A model generated the notes under the pieces. That model was not told where the DNA came from. It made no database searches and worked only from the letters and a program-made list of their open reading frames with translations. Positions 27,253 to 36,897 of a stretch of DNA of 37,543 bases are shown piece by piece. The translations under genes were made by a program, and so were the position numbers. The DNA comes from Burkholderiales bacterium. GTDB taxonomy: Bacteria > Pseudomonadota > Gammaproteobacteria > Burkholderiales > Burkholderiaceae_C. How positions within the stretch are numbered: position 1 is the first letter of the stretch; each line of letters starts with the position of its first letter. Location of the stretch: NCBI GenBank assembly GCA_947381415.1, contig CANCVB010000027.1:1-37543 (forward strand), read 5' to 3'.

Positions 27253-28419
27253 ATGAAAAAAATCGGAAACCGTGTCGGCCTGGTCGGCTGGCGTGGCATG
27301 GTTGGCTCGGTCTTGATGGACCGCATGCAAGCCGAACACGACTTTGATGTGATCGAGCCAGTGTTTTTCTCCACCTCGAATGCAGGGGGTGCCGCGCCTG
27401 CCATGGCGAAAAACGACACCAAGCTGCTGGACGGCCACGACATCGATGCTCTGAAAGCCTGCGACATCATCATCACTTGCCAAGGTGGCGACTACACCTC
27501 CGATGTGTTTCCCAAACTGCGCAGTGCAGGCTGGAAAGGCCACTGGATCGATGCCGCATCTACCTTGCGCATGCAAGACGACGCCGTCATCATCCTCGAC
27601 CCTGTGAATTTGCCCGTGATCGAACAGGCGCTCGCCAAAGGTGGACTGAATTGGATCGGTGGTAACTGCACGGTGAGTTGCATGTTGATGGGTGTGGGTG
27701 CCTTGTACAAAGCAGGTTTGGTGGAATGGATGAGCACCCAAACCTACCAAGCCGCGTCAGGGGGTGGCGCAGCGCACATGCGTGAACTGCTGACCCAATT
27801 CGGCAGCTTGCATGCGCAGGTCAAAGACCTGTTGAACGACCCCAAGAGTGCGATTTTGGAAATTGACCGCAAAGTGATTGCCAAACAACGCTCACTCACC
27901 CCTGAAGAAACAGCGAACTTTGGCGCGCCTTTGGGCGGGTCGCTGATTCCATGGATCGACAAGGACTTGGGTGTTGGCAAACATGACGGTGACGCGTTTT
28001 GGGGCACCAGCCGCGAAGAATGGAAAGGCATGGCAGAAACCAACAAAATTTTGGGTCAAGGCCTTGGCTTTGCCCAATCCGCGGTGCCTGTTGATGGGTT
28101 TTGCGTGCGCATTGGCGCCATGCGTTGCCACAGCCAAGCACTGACCTTCAAACTCAAAAAAAATGTGCCTGTTGCCGACATCGAAGCCATGATCGCAGCA
28201 GACAACGAATGGGTGAAAGTGGTTGCCAACCATCGAGAAGACAGTGTGCAACACCTCACCCCCGTGGCGGTGACCGGCACCATGACCATACCTGTGGGTC
28301 GGATCCGAAAATTGGCGTTTGGCCCCGAGTATGTGGGTGCGTTCACCATCGGTGACCAACTTTTATGGGGTGCTGCAGAGCCCTTGCGACGTATGTTGAG
28401 AATTTTGTTGAAAGCCTGA
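27253..28419 (+). CDS. asd: Aspartate-semialdehyde dehydrogenase
   Basis: Reduces aspartyl phosphate to aspartate semialdehyde with NADPH, the branch-point precursor of lysine, diaminopimelate, threonine and methionine. Start chosen at the ATG at 27253 (388 residues) with Shine-Dalgarno AAAGGG six bases before; a TTG at 27238 would add five residues. The cofactor loop [18 protein letters not shown] is near the start, the catalytic cysteine is in IGGNCTVSC (near residue 139), and [15 protein letters not shown] and the C-terminal [15 protein letters not shown] carry the substrate arginine and histidine. This is the gram-negative Asd type. A possible leader-peptide attenuator lies directly upstream, and an inverted repeat follows the stop. 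Confidence 0.96.
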   Translation: MKKIGNRVGLVGWRGMVGSVLMDRMQAEHDFDVIEPVFFSTSNAGGAAPAMAKNDTKLLDGHDIDALKACDIIITCQGGDYTSDVFPKLRSAGWKGHWIDAASTLRMQDDAVIILDPVNLPVIEQALAKGGLNWIGGNCTVSCMLMGVGALYKAGLVEWMSTQTYQAASGGGAAHMRELLTQFGSLHAQVKDLLNDPKSAILEIDRKVIAKQRSLTPEETANFGAPLGGSLIPWIDKDLGVGKHDGDAFWGTSREEWKGMAETNKILGQGLGFAQSAVPVDGFCVRIGAMRCHSQALTFKLKKNVPVADIEAMIAADNEWVKVVANHREDSVQHLTPVAVTGTMTIPVGRIRKLAFGPEYVGAFTIGDQLLWGAAEPLRRMLRILLKA

Positions 28420-28430
28420 AATTCAATAAA

Positions 28431-28460
28431 AAGCGCTCATTTCCATTATGATGAGCGCTT
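28431..28460. terminator. Ten-base-pair stem-loop between asd and fimV
   Basis: AAGCGCTCAT and ATGAGCGCTT form a perfect ten-base inverted repeat with a ten-base loop, 11 bases after the asd stop. On the plus strand only TTCTT follows, a weak U-tract; on the minus strand the stem is followed by a run of T (TTTTTATT), which is the stronger terminator form. It probably ends asd transcription in part and may stop antisense transcription. It is the only classical terminator-like structure I see in the window. Confidence 0.65.
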
Positions 28461-28503
28461 CTTGGGCTGCACGAAAACCTTTCATATGTTTCAGCTGACA
28501 AAC

Positions 28504-30189
28504 ATGCCAAACACCCTGCGTCACTTGCTGTGCCTTTTTCTGGCGACACTGGCGGGTCACGCAGTGGCTTTTCAACTGAGTAAGCCGCAAATTCAATCCA
28601 AATTGGGCGAGCCTCTCAAATTGGAAGTTCAGGTCAGCGAACTGTCGGCGCAGGAAGCACAAGAATTTCAGGCCAATTTGGCCAATGCCGCGATCTATCA
28701 AGCGGCCAAAATTGGCCGGGTTGCTGGGCTGGACAATGTGCGAATCGCCATGACACGCAAGGGTGACGACTTGTATGTGCTGCAATTTCAAGGCAGCGAG
28801 GCCATTACCGAGCCCTATGTCGATTTGCTCATGGAATTTCGCTGGGCCAGCGGCAGGGCATTTCGCAATTTAGGCTTTGCGTTGGGCAATGGCACAGCGC
28901 CTGAGAGCGCCGCTGTTGCCAGCAACGATGCACCAGCTGCCAACACTTTGCCATCTATTCCAGCGGAAAAGCCTGCGCCCGTGGTGACCCCACCCCGTCC
29001 AACACCCTCGCCCACGCCTGCCAAAGAGCCTGTTCCCAAAGCCGAAGCCAAGCCTAAAGCAGACAAACCTGTTGCGGAAACCCCGACGACTGAAAAACCT
29101 GCCGCGAAAAAACCTGAACCTCTTGGGGTGGCGAAAAAAGGCGAAACCGTCGAAGTGGTGCGTGGTGACACCGCCAGTCAACTCATGATCACGCACTCGG
29201 TTGGTGGCGAAGTTTCATTGGACCAAATGCTGATGTCCTTGTTGCGTAACAACCCCAAGGCTTTTGTTGACAACAATGTCAACCGACTCAAAGCGGGCGC
29301 ACTCATCACCTTGCCAACCGAAGAAGATGCTGCAGCCATCGATCGAAAACAAGCGCGAGAAAATATCCGCTTACAAGCCCTAGACTTTGATGCCTACCGT
29401 ACCCAATTGGCTGGCCAAACCGGCAAAACCAAACTGGCTGAGGACAATGCGCGTGAGTCCAAAGGCGACTTGAAGGCGCAAGTTGATAACAAAGCGAAAA
29501 ACGCACCCGACCAATTGACCTTGAGCAAACCCGGTGTGAGTGAGGCAGACCAAGTCAAAGAAAAACTCGAATCCGAGCAAGCGGCTCAGCGTAACGAAGA
29601 GGTGTCGAAAAACGTCACCGAGTTGGATGCCATCTCCAAAGCAGCCAACAAAATGCAAGAGGGATTGTCGGCAAACTTGCCTGCCCTGCCTGCCAGCGCC
29701 CAAGACTTCGGCGCTTGGCTTAAGCGCTACATGTTTGAGTTGATTGGGTTCATTGCCGTCATTGCCGCGGTGCTGGTCAGTCTCACCTTGTTACGCGACA
29801 GACGCCGTCAACCACATCGTGGCAACAACCACGAACCAGACCTCGGCTCAAAAGAGCCTCAAAGTGCGCCCCAAGACAAGCCGCTAGAGATGAAAATTGA
29901 TTTTGATTTGGATCTCTCGCCCCCTGCAGCACCCGTTTCTGCGCCTGCACCGGCGAATGAAGCAGGCGCTCACCAAGCGCAGCCTTACCGCCCAAGTGCA
30001 CCGGCCACCACCATGGCCAACACCATGCCCCTGAGTGAAGATCCTTTCCAAGTCCGTCTTGATTTGGCGGACGAGCTGTGGAAATTGGGCCAACGCCAAA
30101 CGGGACGCGCATTGGCACAAGAGGTTGCCGATCAAACCCATGGTGAAACCCGCGAACGCGCGCTGCGCTGGCTTCAAGAACGTTCGTGA
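28504..30189 (+). CDS. fimV: FimV-like inner-membrane protein, short form
   Basis: FimV proteins link peptidoglycan and the inner membrane and affect type IV pilus assembly, twitching and polar protein placement. From the ATG at 28504 (561 residues; an ATG at 28486 is an alternative) a signal peptide MPNTLRHLLCLFLATLAGH is followed by the FimV N-terminal block FQLSKPQIQSKLGEPLKLEV and a Pro/Lys/Ala-rich linker (about 130-205). Next comes a LysM-like segment with VVRGDTASQLM and NNPKAFVDNNVNRLKAGALITLP, then a charged Lys/Glu/Gln region likely to form coiled coil. One membrane helix (MFELIGFIAVIAAVLVSLTLL, near 410-432) and the C-terminal FimV domain RLDLADELWKLGQRQTGRALAQEV follow. The cytoplasmic part is much shorter than in Pseudomonas FimV (about 900 residues). 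truA starts five bases after its stop. Confidence 0.85.
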   Translation: MPNTLRHLLCLFLATLAGHAVAFQLSKPQIQSKLGEPLKLEVQVSELSAQEAQEFQANLANAAIYQAAKIGRVAGLDNVRIAMTRKGDDLYVLQFQGSEAITEPYVDLLMEFRWASGRAFRNLGFALGNGTAPESAAVASNDAPAANTLPSIPAEKPAPVVTPPRPTPSPTPAKEPVPKAEAKPKADKPVAETPTTEKPAAKKPEPLGVAKKGETVEVVRGDTASQLMITHSVGGEVSLDQMLMSLLRNNPKAFVDNNVNRLKAGALITLPTEEDAAAIDRKQARENIRLQALDFDAYRTQLAGQTGKTKLAEDNARESKGDLKAQVDNKAKNAPDQLTLSKPGVSEADQVKEKLESEQAAQRNEEVSKNVTELDAISKAANKMQEGLSANLPALPASAQDFGAWLKRYMFELIGFIAVIAAVLVSLTLLRDRRRQPHRGNNHEPDLGSKEPQSAPQDKPLEMKIDFDLDLSPPAAPVSAPAPANEAGAHQAQPYRPSAPATTMANTMPLSEDPFQVRLDLADELWKLGQRQTGRALAQEVADQTHGETRERALRWLQERS

Positions 30190-30194
30190 GTGCC

Positions 30195-31004
30195 ATGCGC
30201 GTAGCGCTGGGATTGAGCTATGCCGGACAATCCTACGAAGGCTGGCAAAGCCAGCCCAACGGTCGCACGGTGCAAGACAAGCTTGAAGCGGCGCTTTGTA
30301 CCTTCGCCACCCATCCCCTGCGTACTTTGTGTGCAGGACGCACAGACTCCGGCGTTCACGGCCTGATGCAGGTGGTGCATTTCGATACGCCCATTCACCG
30401 CGATATGCAAAGTTGGGTGCGTGGTACCAACACCTCTTTGCCCCACGATATTGCTGTGCAATGGGCACAAGCGGTACCCGACAGCTTTCATGCCCGCGCC
30501 AGCGCATTGGCAAGACGCTATGCCTATGTCGTGCTGCAGTCGCCAGTCCGCCCCAGCCTCGAGGCGGGACGGGTCGGATGGGTGTTTCGACCGATGCAAC
30601 TGGCGCCAATGCAAGAAGCAGCAAGTTACCTTTTGGGGGAACACGACTTCAGTTCGTTTCGCGCCTCGAGTTGCCAAGCGCTGAGCCCGGTGAAACACAT
30701 GATGCGTATCGACATTCAACGCGTGGGGCACAGCCAAGCCTCGGCGTACTGGCGCTTTGATTTCCAAGCCTCAGCTTTTTTGCACCACATGATCCGCAAC
30801 CTCATGGGTTGTTTTGTCGCCATCGGTCAAGGCCTTCAACCCCCCGAATGGATTCGCACTGTTTTGCAGGCACGCAGCCGACAAGTGGCTGCACCCACGT
30901 TTGCTGCCGATGGTTTGTATTTCCTGGGGCCGGTGTATGACAGCACTTGGGGCTTGCCTGAGCGCACGGCCGTTTTCGATAGCTTGCCTGGAACCACGCC
31001 ATGA
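30195..31004 (+). CDS. truA: tRNA pseudouridine(38-40) synthase
   Basis: Converts uridines 38, 39 and 40 of the tRNA anticodon arm into pseudouridine. Start chosen at the ATG at 30195 (269 residues, MRVALGLSYAGQSYEGWQSQ); a GTG at 30186 overlapping the fimV stop is possible. The catalytic aspartate is in CAGRTDSGVHGLMQVVHFD. RRYAYVVLQSP, SYLLGEHDFSSFRASSCQA and ASAFLHHMIRNLMGC are the further family blocks. The tail after about residue 245 (GPVYDSTWGLPERTAVF) is usual for this group. The gene overlaps trpF by four bases (ATGA). Confidence 0.96.
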   Translation: MRVALGLSYAGQSYEGWQSQPNGRTVQDKLEAALCTFATHPLRTLCAGRTDSGVHGLMQVVHFDTPIHRDMQSWVRGTNTSLPHDIAVQWAQAVPDSFHARASALARRYAYVVLQSPVRPSLEAGRVGWVFRPMQLAPMQEAASYLLGEHDFSSFRASSCQALSPVKHMMRIDIQRVGHSQASAYWRFDFQASAFLHHMIRNLMGCFVAIGQGLQPPEWIRTVLQARSRQVAAPTFAADGLYFLGPVYDSTWGLPERTAVFDSLPGTTP

Positions 31005-31675
31005 ATGCCATCCCCATCAAAATTTGCGGCCTGACCCGCGCGCAAGATGTCAAAGACGCGGTGGCAGCAGGCGCCAATGCGATTGGCTTTGTGCTCTACC
31101 CTGCCAGTCCGCGTTACGTCACCCCTGAACAGGCAGCAGAACTGGCCGCTTTGTTGCCAGCGTTTGTCACGCCCGTGCTGTTGTTCGTCAATGCCACAGC
31201 AGCAGACATTGAACGGGCGGCCAAAGCGGTACCAGGTGCATGGCTGCAGTTTCATGGCGATGAAAGCCCTGATTTTTGCCAAGAAGTGGCGCAAAGTCTC
31301 GGCAGACGCTGGATTCGCGTGGCGCGCATCCCCAAGGAAACCCCTGAGGGCGCTGCAGGCTTTGACCTCCTAAAATACGCCATTGCTTACTCTCAAGCCC
31401 ATGCCCTGTTGCTCGACACCTTGGTCGATGCGTATGGTGGCAGTGGCAGCACATTCAATTGGTCACAGCTTCCAACAAACGTCAATGCTCACCTCGTTTT
31501 GTCTGGTGGACTCACATCTGCAAACGTGGCCGATGGCATTCGCGCCGTGCATACCCGCGGACTGTCGTTAGCGGTTGATGTCAGCTCGGGCGTGGAAAGC
31601 GCCAAGGGCATCAAAGACGCCGACAAGATTCGCGCATTCGTGGCGGCCGTGCGCAACACGGAACTTGCCCTTTAA
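31001..31675 (+). CDS. trpF: Phosphoribosylanthranilate isomerase
   Basis: Amadori rearrangement of phosphoribosylanthranilate in tryptophan synthesis, a single TIM barrel. The 224 residues show the catalytic cysteine in [12 protein letters not shown] (6-17), [26 protein letters not shown], the catalytic aspartate in [19 protein letters not shown] and the phosphate loops [12 protein letters not shown] and [15 protein letters not shown]. It overlaps truA by four bases. This is the split form, not fused to trpC. trpE, trpG, trpD and trpC are not in the window. Confidence 0.96.
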   Translation: MNAIPIKICGLTRAQDVKDAVAAGANAIGFVLYPASPRYVTPEQAAELAALLPAFVTPVLLFVNATAADIERAAKAVPGAWLQFHGDESPDFCQEVAQSLGRRWIRVARIPKETPEGAAGFDLLKYAIAYSQAHALLLDTLVDAYGGSGSTFNWSQLPTNVNAHLVLSGGLTSANVADGIRAVHTRGLSLAVDVSSGVESAKGIKDADKIRAFVAAVRNTELAL

Positions 31676-31682
31676 TCTTTCA

Positions 31683-31699
31683 TGCAGCCATGGGCTGCA
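31683..31699 (+). other. Short perfect hairpin in the trpF-trpB gap
   Basis: TGCAGCC and GGCTGCA pair over seven bases with a three-base loop, eight bases after the trpF stop and 20 before the trpB ATG. No U-run follows, so it is unlikely to be a terminator. A pause or processing site is possible. Confidence 0.4.
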
Positions 31700-31718
31700 A
31701 GCTTTCACGAAAAACACC

Positions 31719-33002
31719 ATGTCCATCTACCAACAACCCGACGCCAGCGGCCACTTTGGCATCTACGGCGGCAGTTTCGTCAGCGAAACCCTGACCCACG
31801 CCATCGAAGAATTGAAAGACGCCTACGCCCAGTACCAACACGACCCGGCCTTCATCGCCGAGTTCAAATCCGAGTTGGCCTATTTTGTGGGCCGCCCCTC
31901 ACCCATCTACCACGCTGCCCGCATGAGCCGTGAAATGGGGGGTGCACAGATTTACCTCAAGCGCGAAGACCTCAACCACACGGGTGCACACAAGATCAAC
32001 AACACCATCGGTCAAGCCATGCTCGCCAAACGTATGGGCAAGCCGCGCATCATTGCCGAAACCGGTGCGGGTCAGCACGGCGTGGCCACCGCCACCATCT
32101 GCGCGCGCTACGGCTTGGAATGCGTGGTCTACATGGGCAGCGAGGATGTGAAACGCCAAAGCCCCAATGTCTACCGCATGAAATTGCTCGGCGCCACAGT
32201 GGTGCCTGTGGAGTCGGGCAGCAAAACCCTGAAAGACGCTTTGAACGAGGCCTTGCGTGACTGGGTCGCCAATGTGGACAACACCTTCTACATCATCGGC
32301 ACGGTGGCAGGTCCGCACCCCTACCCCATGATGGTGCGCGACTTCCAAAGCGTGATTGGCGAAGAGTGCATTACCCAAATGCCCCACATGCACCACGGCC
32401 TGCAGCCCGATGCGGTGTTGGCCTGTGTCGGTGGTGGCTCTAACGCCATGGGTATTTTTTACCCCTATATCCCGTTTGAAAACACCCGCTTGATCGGCAT
32501 TGAAGCTGCGGGCGAAGGCATGGAAACGGGCCGACACTCGGCCTCGCTGCAACGCGGCGTGCCCGGCGTGTTGCACGGCAACCGCACCTATGTGTTGCAA
32601 GACGCGAATGGGCAAATCACTGAAACCCACTCGGTGAGCGCCGGTCTGGACTACCCAGGTGTCGGCCCTGAGCATGCGTTTTTGAAAGACATTGGGCGCG
32701 CCGAGTATGTTGGCGTCACCGACCAAGAGGCCTTGGATGCGTTTCACTACCTGTGCCGCACCGAAGGCATCATCCCCGCGCTGGAGTCCAGCCACGCGGT
32801 GGCCCACGCCATGAAGCTCGCCAAAACCATGACGCCCCAACAATCCATCTTGGTGAATTTGTCGGGTCGTGGCGACAAGGACATTGGCACCGTGGCCGAT
32901 TTGTCCAACGCCGATTTCTTCTGCCGTCCCAGTTGTCAAGGGCAAACCGTCAAAGGCGAGCAAGCCATTTCATTGGCGGCATTGAACGGGAGCAAAGCAT
33001 GA
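31719..33002 (+). CDS. trpB: Tryptophan synthase beta chain
   Basis: PLP enzyme joining indole and serine into tryptophan. Start chosen at the ATG at 31719 (427 residues, [21 protein letters not shown]); the frame is open upstream only within trpF. The PLP lysine is in [47 protein letters not shown], the phosphate-binding [10 protein letters not shown] and LSGRGDKDI complete the family pattern. This is the standard TrpB1. It overlaps trpA by four bases (ATGA), ensuring equal output of the alpha2-beta2 complex. The C-terminal extension with [20 protein letters not shown] is slightly longer than in E. coli. Confidence 0.97.
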   Translation: MSIYQQPDASGHFGIYGGSFVSETLTHAIEELKDAYAQYQHDPAFIAEFKSELAYFVGRPSPIYHAARMSREMGGAQIYLKREDLNHTGAHKINNTIGQAMLAKRMGKPRIIAETGAGQHGVATATICARYGLECVVYMGSEDVKRQSPNVYRMKLLGATVVPVESGSKTLKDALNEALRDWVANVDNTFYIIGTVAGPHPYPMMVRDFQSVIGEECITQMPHMHHGLQPDAVLACVGGGSNAMGIFYPYIPFENTRLIGIEAAGEGMETGRHSASLQRGVPGVLHGNRTYVLQDANGQITETHSVSAGLDYPGVGPEHAFLKDIGRAEYVGVTDQEALDAFHYLCRTEGIIPALESSHAVAHAMKLAKTMTPQQSILVNLSGRGDKDIGTVADLSNADFFCRPSCQGQTVKGEQAISLAALNGSKA

Positions 33003-33808
33003 GCCGCATCTCTCCTGTGATGGCCGCGCTGCAAAGCGCCGGACGCAAAGCTTTGATTCCCTATTTGATGGCTGGTTTTCCTGAACCCGATCACACCCTG
33101 GGATTGATGCATGCCTTGGTGCAAGGCGGTGCGGACATCATCGAATTGGGCGTCCCCTTTAGCGACCCCATGGCCGATGGCCCTGTGATTCAAAAAGCCG
33201 GCGAAGCCGCTTTGCGCCATGGCGTGGGCATGGGCGAGGTGCTGACCATGGTGCGAGCATTTCGCACCACCGATCAAACCACGCCCATTGTGTTGATGGG
33301 CTACGCCAATCCGGTGGAGAACTACAACCTGAAACACGGCGTCAACAGTTTTGTGACCGATGCCGCCAAAGCCGGCGTAGACGGTGTGCTCATCGTGGAC
33401 TACCCACCCGAAGAATGCGTGGACTTCGCAGCCAGTTTGCGTGCCAACGGTATGGATTTGATTTTCTTGCTCGCCCCCACCAGCACCGACAAACGCATGC
33501 AGCAAGTCGCGGCTGTGGCCAGCGGCTATGTGTATTACGTGTCGCTCAAAGGCGTGACGGGTTCGGGTGCATTGAACACCGACGAGGTTGAGGCCATGCT
33601 GCCGCGCATCCGCCAGCATGTGCACATCCCCGTGGGTGTGGGCTTTGGCATTCGGGACGCCGAAACGGCCCGAACTATTGGCCAAGTGGCCGATGCGGTG
33701 GTGATCGGCAGCAAGCTGATCCAATTGGTGGAAGCCGCGCCCAGCGGACAAGCGGCTGAACACGCGCGACGCTTCATGGCCGAGATTCGCCAAGCGCTGG
33801 ACGCATAA
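32999..33808 (+). CDS. trpA: Tryptophan synthase alpha chain
   Basis: Splits indole-3-glycerol phosphate and passes indole to TrpB. From the ATG overlapping the trpB stop it is 269 residues. Catalytic residues lie in [19 protein letters not shown] (glutamate and aspartate), with [48 protein letters not shown] and the phosphate loop [13 protein letters not shown]. There is no dam-like methylase gene between trpB and trpA, unlike some other Burkholderiales. accD follows after 24 bases with Shine-Dalgarno AGGAGA. Confidence 0.97.
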   Translation: MSRISPVMAALQSAGRKALIPYLMAGFPEPDHTLGLMHALVQGGADIIELGVPFSDPMADGPVIQKAGEAALRHGVGMGEVLTMVRAFRTTDQTTPIVLMGYANPVENYNLKHGVNSFVTDAAKAGVDGVLIVDYPPEECVDFAASLRANGMDLIFLLAPTSTDKRMQQVAAVASGYVYYVSLKGVTGSGALNTDEVEAMLPRIRQHVHIPVGVGFGIRDAETARTIGQVADAVVIGSKLIQLVEAAPSGQAAEHARRFMAEIRQALDA

Positions 33809-33832
33809 TCCCTTTCCACAGGAGAAGACCTC

Positions 33833-34705
33833 ATGAGTTGGCTTGAAAAACTGCTGCCCTCCAAAATTCAGCAAACCGACCCTGCGGACCGCCGTAGCGT
33901 GCCTGAAGGTTTGTGGGTCAAATGCCCCAGTTGCGAAACCGTGCTGTACAAAAACGATTTGGAAGAAAACCAAAACGTCTGCCCCAAGTGCAGCCACCAT
34001 CACCGCATCTCGGCCAGGGCGCGTTTGGATGCGTTCCTAGACCCCGAGGGCCGCTATGAAATTGGCCAAGAGGTGTTGCCCATGGATCCCTTGAAATTCA
34101 AGGACAGCCGCAAATACCCCGAACGCCTGAAAGAGGCGCTGGAAAACACGGGTGAAACCGACGCCTTGGTGGTCATGGGTGGTTCGGTGCACAGCATCAA
34201 CCTGGTCGCTGCCTGTTTCGAGTTCGACTTCATGGGCGGCTCCATGGGCTCGGTGGTGGGCGAGCGCTTTGTGCGCGGCGTGCACACCGCCATCGAACAA
34301 AAAGTACCCTTCGTCTGTTTCACCGCCACCGGTGGCGCGCGCATGCAAGAGGGCTTGCTCTCGCTCATGCAAATGGCCAAAACCAATGCCTCGCTCACGC
34401 GTTTGGCGCAAAAAGGCCTGCCCTACATCAGCGTGCTCACCGACCCCACCATGGGCGGCGTGTCCGCTGGTTTTGCGTTCTTGGGTGACCTAGTGATTGC
34501 CGAACCCAAGGCACTGATTGGTTTTGCCGGTCCCCGCGTGATTGAAAGCACGGTGCGGGTGACCTTGCCCGAGGGCTTCCAACGCTCGGAATTCCTGATG
34601 GAAAAAGGCGCCCTGGACCTGATTTGCGACCGCCGCGACCTGCGCAAAACCATTGCCAATACCTTGGCCATGCTGACCAAGCAGCCGGCCGATTCGGTCA
34701 GCTGA
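33833..34705 (+). CDS. accD: Acetyl-CoA carboxylase carboxyltransferase subunit beta
   Basis: Transfers the carboxyl group from biotin to acetyl-CoA with AccA, the first committed step of fatty acid synthesis. The 290 residues begin with the conserved [12 protein letters not shown] and a zinc ribbon with C31, C34, C50 and C53 ([12 protein letters not shown] and [10 protein letters not shown]). The crotonase-like core follows with [53 protein letters not shown] and [13 protein letters not shown]. It ends one base before the convergent DUF3297 gene. In many relatives folC comes next, but not here. Confidence 0.97.
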   Translation: MSWLEKLLPSKIQQTDPADRRSVPEGLWVKCPSCETVLYKNDLEENQNVCPKCSHHHRISARARLDAFLDPEGRYEIGQEVLPMDPLKFKDSRKYPERLKEALENTGETDALVVMGGSVHSINLVAACFEFDFMGGSMGSVVGERFVRGVHTAIEQKVPFVCFTATGGARMQEGLLSLMQMAKTNASLTRLAQKGLPYISVLTDPTMGGVSAGFAFLGDLVIAEPKALIGFAGPRVIESTVRVTLPEGFQRSEFLMEKGALDLICDRRDLRKTIANTLAMLTKQPADSVS

Positions 34706-34706
34706 T

Positions 34707-34955
34707 TCAGCGGTAATACACCTCGACACGGCCCTTGAGGCTCAACAGCAATGGTTTGCCTTTGCGGTCCAAGGTTTTGCCAGCAGGCACCTTGATCCAG
34801 CCTTCGCTGATGCAGTATTCCTCCACATCATGGCGTTCTTTGTCGTTGAAGCGAATGCCGATGTCGTGGTGAAAAACAGCTTCCAGGTAATGCGGGCTGC
34901 GCGGGTCAATCGACAAACGGTCGGGCAATTCGGGGCGGGTGGGCGTGTCGCTCAT
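34707..34955 (-). CDS. DUF3297 family protein, function unknown
   Basis: From the ATG at 34955 the product is 82 residues, starting MSDTPTRPELPDRLSIDP. The blocks RLSIDPRSPHY, IGIRFNDKERHDVEEYCISEGWI, PAGKTLDRKGKPLLLSLKG and the final VEVYYR match the small cytosolic family DUF3297 as I remember it. No role is established to my knowledge. A further ATG at 34988 would add 11 residues that do not look conserved. There is no strong Shine-Dalgarno. It diverges from lysS across 59 bases that hold mirrored -10-like hexamers, and its stop is one base beyond the accD stop. Confidence 0.85.
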   Translation of the reverse strand: MSDTPTRPELPDRLSIDPRSPHYLEAVFHHDIGIRFNDKERHDVEEYCISEGWIKVPAGKTLDRKGKPLLLSLKGRVEVYYR

Positions 34956-34984
34956 GGTGTGGGTGAAAGTGTCTGATACAGCTT

Positions 34985-35010
34985 GCATTCTCTGCGAACT
35001 CTTAGAATGC
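34985..35010. promoter_or_regulatory. Inverted repeat with mirrored -10 hexamers between the DUF3297 gene and lysS
   Basis: GCATTCT (34985-34991) and AGAATGC (35004-35010) are perfect inverted repeats 12 bases apart. The right arm overlaps TAGAAT (35003-35008), a good -10 ending six bases before the lysS ATG. The left arm read on the minus strand gives GAGAAT, placed to drive the DUF3297 gene with a leader of about 25 bases. This may be a symmetric bidirectional promoter or an operator. Confidence 0.45.
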
Positions 35011-35014
35011 CCAG

Positions 35015-36547
35015 ATGTCCGAAAACACCCCCACCCCCGAACACTTAGACGAAAACCAACTCATCGCAGAACGTCGCGACAAATTGAGCGCCATGCGTGC
35101 TCGCCAGTCCCAAGGCGGCCCGGTGGCTTTCCCCAACGATTTCAAACCTGCCCACCATGCCGCGGCCGTGCACACGGCGCACGGTGGCAAAACCGCAGAG
35201 ACACTGGTTGAAGAAAAACACACGGTGCGCATCGCGGGTCGCATGGTCTTGAAACGCGTGATGGGCAAGGCGAGTTTCGCCACCTTGCAAGACAGCACAG
35301 GCCGCATGCAGGTGTATGTCAAAGGTGAAGAGATTGGTGTCGACATTTACGAGGACTTCAAGCACTGGGACTTGGGCGACATCGTGGGCGCTGAGGGCCA
35401 TGTGTTCAAAACCAAAACGGGCGAGTTGTCGGTGCATGTCACCCGCATCCGCATGCTGACCAAAAGCCTGCGCCCCCTGCCCGACAAATTCCATGGCATC
35501 CACGACCAGGAAATCAAATACCGCCAGCGCTACATCGATCTGATCACCGACGACACCTCGCGCCAGCGCTTCATCGCGCGCAGCAAAGCGGTCAGTGGCA
35601 TCCGCGAGTTCATGGTGCAACACGGCTTTTTGGAAGTCGAAACGCCCATGCTGCACCCCATTCCAGGCGGCGCCAACGCGCGGCCCTTCAAAACGCACCA
35701 CAACGCCTTGGACCAAGAAATGTTCTTGCGCATCGCGCCCGAGTTGTATTTGAAGCGCTTGTTGGTAGGCGGCTTTGAGCGGGTGTTTGAGATCAACCGC
35801 AATTTCCGCAACGAAGGCATTTCGGTGCGCCACAACCCCGAATTCACCATGATGGAGTTTTACGCGGCGTATTGGAATTACCAAGACCTGATGCAATTTA
35901 CCGAGGCCTTGATCCGCGATGCGGCCGAGAAAGCGGTGGGCACCTTGCTGCTCACCTACGACGGCAAACCCGTGGACTTGTCCAAGCCTTTCGCCCGACT
36001 CACCATCCGCGAAGCGATTCAAAAGCACACCGAGGCGGCAGCGCATGTGGACGACGCCGCTTGGTTGACCAATGCTTTGAAAAAGCTCGGCTTATCCGAA
36101 GAAAAGCACAAACTGTCTGGGCGCAGCCTGGCCAGCTTGCAGGTGCTTTACTTTGAAGAAACCGTGGAAGACAAGCTGTGGGAGCCCACCTTCATTTGCG
36201 AACACCCAGTGGAAATTTCACCGCTGGCCCGCGCCAGCGACACCCATCCCGAGGTGACCGAACGCTTTGAGCTCTACATCACAGGGCGCGAGTTTGGCAA
36301 TGGCTTCAGCGAATTGAACGATGCCGAAGACCAAGCTGCACGCTTTCACGCCCAGGTCAACGCCAAAGAAGGCGGTGACGACGAGGCCATGTTCTTTGAC
36401 CACGATTTTGTGCGGGCACTGGAATACGGCATGCCGCCGGCCGGTGGATGCGGCATTGGCATTGACCGTTTGATGATGCTCTTGACCGACAGCCCCAGCA
36501 TCCGGGACGTGATCTTGTTCCCCGCGTTGCGCCGAGAAACGCTTTAA
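35015..36547 (+). CDS. lysS: Lysine-tRNA ligase, class II
   Basis: Charges tRNA-Lys. The 510 residues contain the N-terminal OB-fold anticodon-binding domain (about 65-175, with [22 protein letters not shown]), and [10 protein letters not shown] before motif 1 ([20 protein letters not shown]). Motif 2 ([20 protein letters not shown]) and motif 3 ([17 protein letters not shown]) follow. A -10 hexamer lies six bases before the ATG and there is no Shine-Dalgarno, so a leaderless mRNA is plausible. The stop shares the palindrome TTAA with the stop of the convergent zinc-ribbon gene. Confidence 0.97.
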   Translation: MSENTPTPEHLDENQLIAERRDKLSAMRARQSQGGPVAFPNDFKPAHHAAAVHTAHGGKTAETLVEEKHTVRIAGRMVLKRVMGKASFATLQDSTGRMQVYVKGEEIGVDIYEDFKHWDLGDIVGAEGHVFKTKTGELSVHVTRIRMLTKSLRPLPDKFHGIHDQEIKYRQRYIDLITDDTSRQRFIARSKAVSGIREFMVQHGFLEVETPMLHPIPGGANARPFKTHHNALDQEMFLRIAPELYLKRLLVGGFERVFEINRNFRNEGISVRHNPEFTMMEFYAAYWNYQDLMQFTEALIRDAAEKAVGTLLLTYDGKPVDLSKPFARLTIREAIQKHTEAAAHVDDAAWLTNALKKLGLSEEKHKLSGRSLASLQVLYFEETVEDKLWEPTFICEHPVEISPLARASDTHPEVTERFELYITGREFGNGFSELNDAEDQAARFHAQVNAKEGGDDEAMFFDHDFVRALEYGMPPAGGCGIGIDRLMMLLTDSPSIRDVILFPALRRETL

Positions 36548-36795
36548 GTCGCTTTGCTGGCAGCGGGCGCTGCAGGTGTGGCAGGCTTAGGGGGTTTGCA
36601 ATCGTGGCAGAAAAATGCCAAGCTGCCCGCGAAACGCTGCTGGCTGCCTTGGCGACGGGGTTTGTGCATGCCGCATTTGATGCAGGACATGGTTTCACCC
36701 ATTTTCCCCATGCCAGCGAAGGGGGAGCCATTCTCACGACTGGTAAAACGAAGACCACTCTCGTCAACAGAGGTTTTGCCAGATTTGGTAGCCAT
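36544..36795 (-). CDS. Small zinc-ribbon-like protein, function unknown
   Basis: An 83-residue basic protein with two CxxC pairs, C38-C41 ([11 protein letters not shown]) and C63-C66 (FFCHDCKPP), 21 residues apart, the layout of a zinc ribbon. The first 36 residues are polar and the last 15 are Pro/Ala-rich and probably disordered. I recall similar small proteins in Burkholderiales but no named function. A nucleic-acid-binding role is possible and unproven. Purine-rich AAAAGGAA precedes the ATG. The 102-base gap to nagZ holds TAAAAT on the minus strand (36848-36853) as a possible -10. The stop overlaps the lysS stop by four bases. Confidence 0.75.
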   Translation of the reverse strand: MATKSGKTSVDESGLRFTSRENGSPFAGMGKMGETMSCIKCGMHKPRRQGSQQRFAGSLAFFCHDCKPPKPATPAAPAASKAT

Positions 36796-36897
36796 GAAAT
36801 TCCTTTTGCGAAGCCTTGTCCCCTGATGGTCAGGGTGAAGAGGGTCTATTTTAACCGCTTTGGCTGGCTTGAGGGCGCTGTATGCTTGGCAACGTTG

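Noticed and set aside
31899..32963. Open frame of 354 codons on the minus strand
   Set aside because: Antisense to trpB, mirrored codon bias, no domain recognised.
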